Of a DNA stretch of 46,673 nucleotides, positions 43,315 to 46,673 are shown piece by piece. Source of the stretch: Candidatus Eisenbacteria bacterium (GTDB taxonomy: Bacteria; Eisenbacteria; RBG-16-71-46; SZUA-252); NCBI GenBank assembly GCA_005893275.1, contig VBOW01000029.1:1-46673 (forward strand), in the 5' to 3' direction. Below the pieces are notes generated by a model. It was not told the origin of the DNA, did no database searches, and saw only the letters and a list, made by a program, of their open reading frames with translations. Positions within the stretch are counted from its first letter, which is position 1; the number at the start of each line of letters is the position of its first letter. A program made the position numbers and the translations under genes.

Positions 43315-44118
43315 CTAGCGCTCCGCGAAGTCCAATTCCCACGCGGCTACTGCCTGCCAAGAGCCGTCGGACCCGTAAATGATCCCCTCCTCGAGTTTCA
43401 GATGATCGGTCAGATGCTCGGCGAGACCGAGCGTTCCCTCGGTTTCGCGCCCGCCTTTCTCCGAGGCTCCGAGGCCACCGAGCCCACCGAGGGTACCGGG
43501 CTGTCCGCGAAACCCGCTTCCCGACCCAGAGCTTGTGACTACCTCTCCTTCCAAATCGAGGAATGAGCTGAGGTGCCATTCAGCCGCCAAGGATGCCTCG
43601 AACGTGTTCCGCAGATTGACGCCGGGCGGGCTCCCGACGAAGGTGTAGAGCGCTTCGAGATCGAGATCCACATGCACGAACTCCTTGCTGATGATGCCGC
43701 CGAGGGAGTAGTCGGCCTTGCCGGTACCGATTTCCTCGTGCTTGGCGGTTGGCCACTTTGCGCTCCCTTCCACAGCAAGGGCGGGCCGGTTCCTGCGCTC
43801 CCCGAGAAACTCCCAAGCCACGGTCGTCTCGAGATCGCCGACTCCACGGACCGTGCGCCCAGCGTTCTTGTCGCGAATCGAGACGTAGCTCGGCTCGAAC
43901 GTGAATCCGAGCGCATCCGAGGGTTCGAATTCCAGGAGGAAGGGGAAACCGTATTCCGTCTGGTCGCCGTCGCTTTCGTATTCGATACCCGATCCGATCA
44001 CCAAGGCAAGCTCGCGCAATCGCTTCGTTTTCACGATCGTCGCAGAGGCCGGCTGGGCGATGGCGACCAGGCAGAAAAGGATGAGGAAGGTCGCGGCCCC
44101 CAGCCGCTCCCGCCTCAC
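43315..44118 (-). CDS. Outer-membrane beta-barrel protein
   Basis: 267 residues from GTG 44118, which overlaps the upstream stop as GTGA. A signal peptide (~1-26, 'LGAATFLILFCLVAIAQPASA') is followed by beta-strands typical of a small channel of the MetA/transporter type ('GIEYESDGDQTEYGFPFLLE', 'LGFTFEPSYVSIRD', 'LDLEALYTFVGSPPGVN'). It is coupled to the FAD oxidoreductase upstream, so it may pass the oxidoreductase substrate or product. This is inference. Confidence 0.75.
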   Translation of the reverse strand: MRRERLGAATFLILFCLVAIAQPASATIVKTKRLRELALVIGSGIEYESDGDQTEYGFPFLLEFEPSDALGFTFEPSYVSIRDKNAGRTVRGVGDLETTVAWEFLGERRNRPALAVEGSAKWPTAKHEEIGTGKADYSLGGIISKEFVHVDLDLEALYTFVGSPPGVNLRNTFEASLAAEWHLSSFLDLEGEVVTSSGSGSGFRGQPGTLGGLGGLGASEKGGRETEGTLGLAEHLTDHLKLEEGIIYGSDGSWQAVAAWELDFAER

Positions 44119-45641
44119 GGCCGAATCGATAGCGCGTGGCGGAACACATCCCGCGGGTCCCACCGCGCCTTGATCCGCTGTAGGCGCGGGTAGTTCGCCT
44201 TGTAATACAGTGTGTGCCAGGGCACGCCCGAGGTGTTCAGCACCGGGTCCGGGAGGTCGGTGTCGGGATGATTGATGAATGCCCCGTCGTAGGCCTCGCT
44301 GGGCACTGGCACACCCCCGCTCTCCGCAAGCAGGTCTCGGTAGAATGCCCGCACCCATCTCAGGTTCTTCTCCTCTTCCCGCGGATTCAGCCAGCCGGTG
44401 GTGCACGCCATGTCGAGAATCGAATCTCGATGAGCGGAGGCGGTCGCATCGGGCGCGACGGTGTTGATCCGCCCGCCATAGGTCGCGAGCCCCAGCATGC
44501 CGCCCATGACGTCGTGGTCGGTGCGCGTCAGGTAATCGTACGCCACGCCGATCTGGCGATCGGTCAACCGTTTCTTGAGCAACGCGTCCTTCACCTTGAC
44601 ACTCACCCCGCCCGGCGGCGCGGCGAACAAATCGGGGAATGGATTCAGGGCGAACTCGAGCCAGGACATCCGCGCGAGCTCTCGGCCGTGCGGTGCGAGG
44701 ACCCCTTCGCTCAGCGCCGCCAGATGGTCATCCACCTGTCGCTCGGCGGCGGCGCCGGCCGTGGTCACGCCGCGGACGACGATCTTTCCGAGCTGCTTAC
44801 GATGAATCTCGAACAGGGTCCAGAGGGACGCATTCGGCGAATCGGCGTTGCTGTTTCGCTCGCACCAGACGCCGTGGTTCCTGAGGAGTCGCAGGAATGC
44901 CGGCTCGTCCATGTCGCTCCAGCTCCATTCCGCCTTGAAGGTCGTGATCGACTCCGGCGCGCGAGGCAAGAGCCCGGCGGGATCCTCTCCGGATGCTTCG
45001 GGCGATCGGAACCAGTACCGGGTGACGACGCCGAAGTTGCCACCGCCCCCGCCGGTATGGGCCCACCAGAGGTCGCGATGCGGGTCGGACGTCTCCCGGG
45101 TCGCCACCACGCCGCTCGCCCGTCCGCCCTCGTCCACCGTGACCACCTCGACCGCATACAAATAATCCGCTGCGAGGCCGAGCTGGCGGCAGAGGAAGCC
45201 AAAGGCGCCACCGGACACATGCCCGCCCATGCCGATCTCCGGATACTCACCGAGCGGTATCACGACTCCCCACGTCTCGAACAGCGCCCGGAACGTCTCG
45301 CCCACCGTGGCGCCGGCCTCGACGGCCACGGCGCCCCTTTCCGCGTCGTAATACACGCGCTTCATGGGCGAGACGTCGATGATCACCCGCACCCCGGCAT
45401 CCGATACGAAACCCTCGAGGCAGTGGCCGCCACTCGTCACGGCGAGTCGGCGTCCTTGCATCAAGGCTTCCTCGACCGCTGATACCACCTGATCGGTCGA
45501 GCAGACCAACCGGACGTAGTCCGGGCTCGCGCGGAACCGCTTATTGAAGCGCTTATCGACCACCGCGAGATACCGCGGATCGCCGGGACCAATTCTGATG
45601 GATTCGATCCGTGTGTCGTCGGTCGTTTGTCGTGCCGACAT
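44115..45641 (-). CDS. Berberine-bridge-type FAD-linked oxidoreductase
   Basis: 508 residues from ATG 45641 (AGGGGAG upstream). FAD-binding 4 domain with 'RRLAVTSGGHCLEGF' (His73) and 'GGHVSGGAFGFLCRQLGLAA' (Cys151), the residues that can link FAD at two points in this family. The BBE domain at the C-terminus ends with 'YYKANYPRLQRIKARWDP', followed by 'RDVFRHALSIRP'. Family members oxidise sugars, alcohols or secondary metabolites. The substrate is unknown. No signal peptide is seen; it is coupled to an outer-membrane barrel gene (GTGA at 44115-44118). Confidence 0.9.
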   Translation of the reverse strand: MSARQTTDDTRIESIRIGPGDPRYLAVVDKRFNKRFRASPDYVRLVCSTDQVVSAVEEALMQGRRLAVTSGGHCLEGFVSDAGVRVIIDVSPMKRVYYDAERGAVAVEAGATVGETFRALFETWGVVIPLGEYPEIGMGGHVSGGAFGFLCRQLGLAADYLYAVEVVTVDEGGRASGVVATRETSDPHRDLWWAHTGGGGGNFGVVTRYWFRSPEASGEDPAGLLPRAPESITTFKAEWSWSDMDEPAFLRLLRNHGVWCERNSNADSPNASLWTLFEIHRKQLGKIVVRGVTTAGAAAERQVDDHLAALSEGVLAPHGRELARMSWLEFALNPFPDLFAAPPGGVSVKVKDALLKKRLTDRQIGVAYDYLTRTDHDVMGGMLGLATYGGRINTVAPDATASAHRDSILDMACTTGWLNPREEEKNLRWVRAFYRDLLAESGGVPVPSEAYDGAFINHPDTDLPDPVLNTSGVPWHTLYYKANYPRLQRIKARWDPRDVFRHALSIRP

Positions 45642-45944
45642 CGTCTCCCCTGGCCTTCCGTCCGCTCTCGTCCGACACATAACCGAGACGATCGCCGACA
45701 GGAAAATCTGCGGTACACTGATTTTCGCGAGCCGGTAATTTCTCGGAGGATTTAACGCAGACTTGGTCCCGTTTCGCAATGACATCGCGGGGCGCCGGGA
45801 ATTTCTCGGCCGCCGCCGCACGAGCTCGACACAGCGGAGGGGACGAGTGATACGGGTCCTCGCGACCACGCGAGAGATCGGAGACGGTATTCGGGGTCAT
45901 GGCGCGCCCCCTTTGCGCGCGACCGTCCGCTCGTTCGAGCTCCC
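45642..45944. other. Divergent intergenic region between oxidoreductase and peptidase genes
   Basis: It holds the second copy of the inverted-repeat element (45700-45757) in the leader of the oxidoreductase. No clear -35/-10 pair was found for either gene. The peptidase start is uncertain, so part of this region may be coding. Confidence 0.45.
45700..45757 (-). repeat. Dispersed inverted-repeat element, copy 2
   Basis: GAAAATC (45702-45708) and GATTTTC (45720-45726) are a perfect 7-bp inverted repeat with an 11-base centre, followed by a block 'GGATTTAACGC' also found in copy 1. It lies about 60 bases upstream of the oxidoreductase start on the minus strand. It could be an operator or leader hairpin, or a small mobile remnant. 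Confidence 0.6.
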
Positions 45945-46673
45945 GTGCCTCACGTGGATCGCCAGGCCGTCCGCAGAACGGTAGCCGGAACCGGATTGCT
46001 CTTCGATGGCGTCGACACCGGGGAGCGCAAGTACCTAGGATCCTGCTTCAGCCTTCTCGAGCCCATGGTATTTGTGACCGCGGCCCACTGCATAGAAGGA
46101 GTCCCGCTGGAACGACTCCGGGTCAATCACCATGGCGGTCCCCCGCCCGACCTGTTCACTGCTGTTCAACGCATCGAATGGGTTCTTGAAGCGGATCTTG
46201 CGGTGTTTCAGACGGACGCCCCAGGCGCGAGGTGGGCGGCGCCGTTTAGCCGAGTTAAGTACGCGGCTGATTTCGGCGAAGAGGTCTGTGCGTTCGGTTA
46301 TCCAGTGGATTTGATTTCACCGATCTCGGTCAAGGTGACCCCTCGGTTCTTCCGAGGGACGGTGCTGCGCCCGTTTCTCTTTGAGCGTGACGGTCGTCGA
46401 TATTCGGCTTTCGAGCTAAGTTTCGCTTGCCCGCCAGGGTTGAGCGGGGGCCCGCTTTTCTTGGCGGAGGATCCAGCCACCGTGATCGGTGTCGTAACCG
46501 AGAACTTTGAAACAATCGCGGTTCGTGATGAGGTAGTTGAAGAGAAGCGGCCCGGGGAGGTTGTTCGCCATGAAGCACGTCACGTCATCACGTTCGGCGT
46601 CGCAGCGAACATCTTTAGCGCGTGCGATGCGATCGAGAAGATTCTCGGGCGACGATTACCGGACCCCGAACCG
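45945..46673 (+). CDS. Trypsin-like serine peptidase (3' partial)
   Basis: The frame is open to the last base, so the gene continues past the window; 243 codons are visible from GTG 45945 (GTG 45954 or TTG 45996 are alternatives; no strong ribosome-binding site). Catalytic triad residues of the trypsin fold are all present: His48 in 'VFVTAAHCIEG', Asp84 in 'VLEADLAVFQTD' and Ser167 in 'CPPGLSGGPLF'. There is no signal peptide from these starts, so it may be cytoplasmic, as in some bacterial effector or conflict-associated peptidases. Base composition is less GC-rich than upstream genes, which hints at transfer. What follows it is not visible. Confidence 0.8.
   Translation, partial: MPHVDRQAVRRTVAGTGLLFDGVDTGERKYLGSCFSLLEPMVFVTAAHCIEGVPLERLRVNHHGGPPPDLFTAVQRIEWVLEADLAVFQTDAPGARWAAPFSRVKYAADFGEEVCAFGYPVDLISPISVKVTPRFFRGTVLRPFLFERDGRRYSAFELSFACPPGLSGGPLFLAEDPATVIGVVTENFETIAVRDEVVEEKRPGEVVRHEARHVITFGVAANIFSACDAIEKILGRRLPDPEP

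Noticed and set aside
1-46673. CRISPR array, prophage or intact insertion sequence
   Set aside because: No regularly spaced repeats, integrase, transposase catalytic domain or phage structural genes were recognised; the transposase-like domains are C-terminal parts of signalling proteins.

Overview
The window is about 46.7 kb of GC-rich bacterial DNA, most likely from an uncultured member of the FCB superphylum, with an Eisenbacteria-like lineage as my best guess. The taxonomic markers are large secreted proteins ending in FlgD-type Ig-like C-terminal domains of the kind linked to type IX secretion, a PorV-like outer-membrane barrel, lamin-tail-domain proteins, and long GC-rich antisense reading frames. 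This assignment is inference: there is no rRNA or other phylogenetic marker in the window. Genes are tightly packed and often coupled by ATGA or GTGA stop/start overlaps.

Region 1 (1-10034) is one coupled gene string ending at a clear intrinsic terminator. It encodes a giant surface protein (5' end outside the window), a PorV-like barrel with a TPR tail, a membrane protein carrying both an RsbW-like anti-sigma kinase domain and an RsbU/SpoIIE-type phosphatase, and a STAS anti-sigma antagonist. Both partner-switch proteins carry the same kind of C-terminal transposase-like winged-helix module, which I consider the most novel feature here. Two tiny ORFs linked by ATGA overlaps lie between the barrel gene and the kinase/phosphatase gene.

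Region 2 (10035-25201) is mostly envelope and export related: a VWA membrane protein, a lamin-tail/FlgD surface protein, a small barrel-like protein with no in-frame stop before a terminator hairpin, a convergent 948-aa FlgD-type secreted protein, and another exported-type barrel-like protein. A metabolic and transport block follows: a PLP aminotransferase, carbamate kinase, an ABC ATPase with asymmetric degenerate sites, a single permease, and a small lamin-tail protein.

Region 3 (25202-32688) is a signalling block: a 20-bp GC-rich tandem repeat, a NarL-type sensor kinase/response regulator pair, a CheB-CheR-PAS fusion and a PAS-GAF hybrid histidine kinase.

Region 4 (32689-46673) is looser and accessory-like: a beta-helix secreted protein, an ICMT-like methyltransferase, three DinB-fold proteins, small exported proteins, a di-haem peroxidase-like lipoprotein, an orphan NarL response regulator with a good extended -10 promoter, a NIPSNAP protein, a membrane protein with an expanded HExxxH motif, a gene remnant of a VOC/glyoxalase protein, a berberine-bridge-type FAD oxidoreductase coupled to an outer-membrane barrel, and at the right edge a trypsin-like serine peptidase cut by the window. 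Long gene-poor gaps, a dispersed inverted-repeat element and gene remnants point to rearrangement. No tRNA, rRNA, CRISPR array or intact insertion sequence was recognised.
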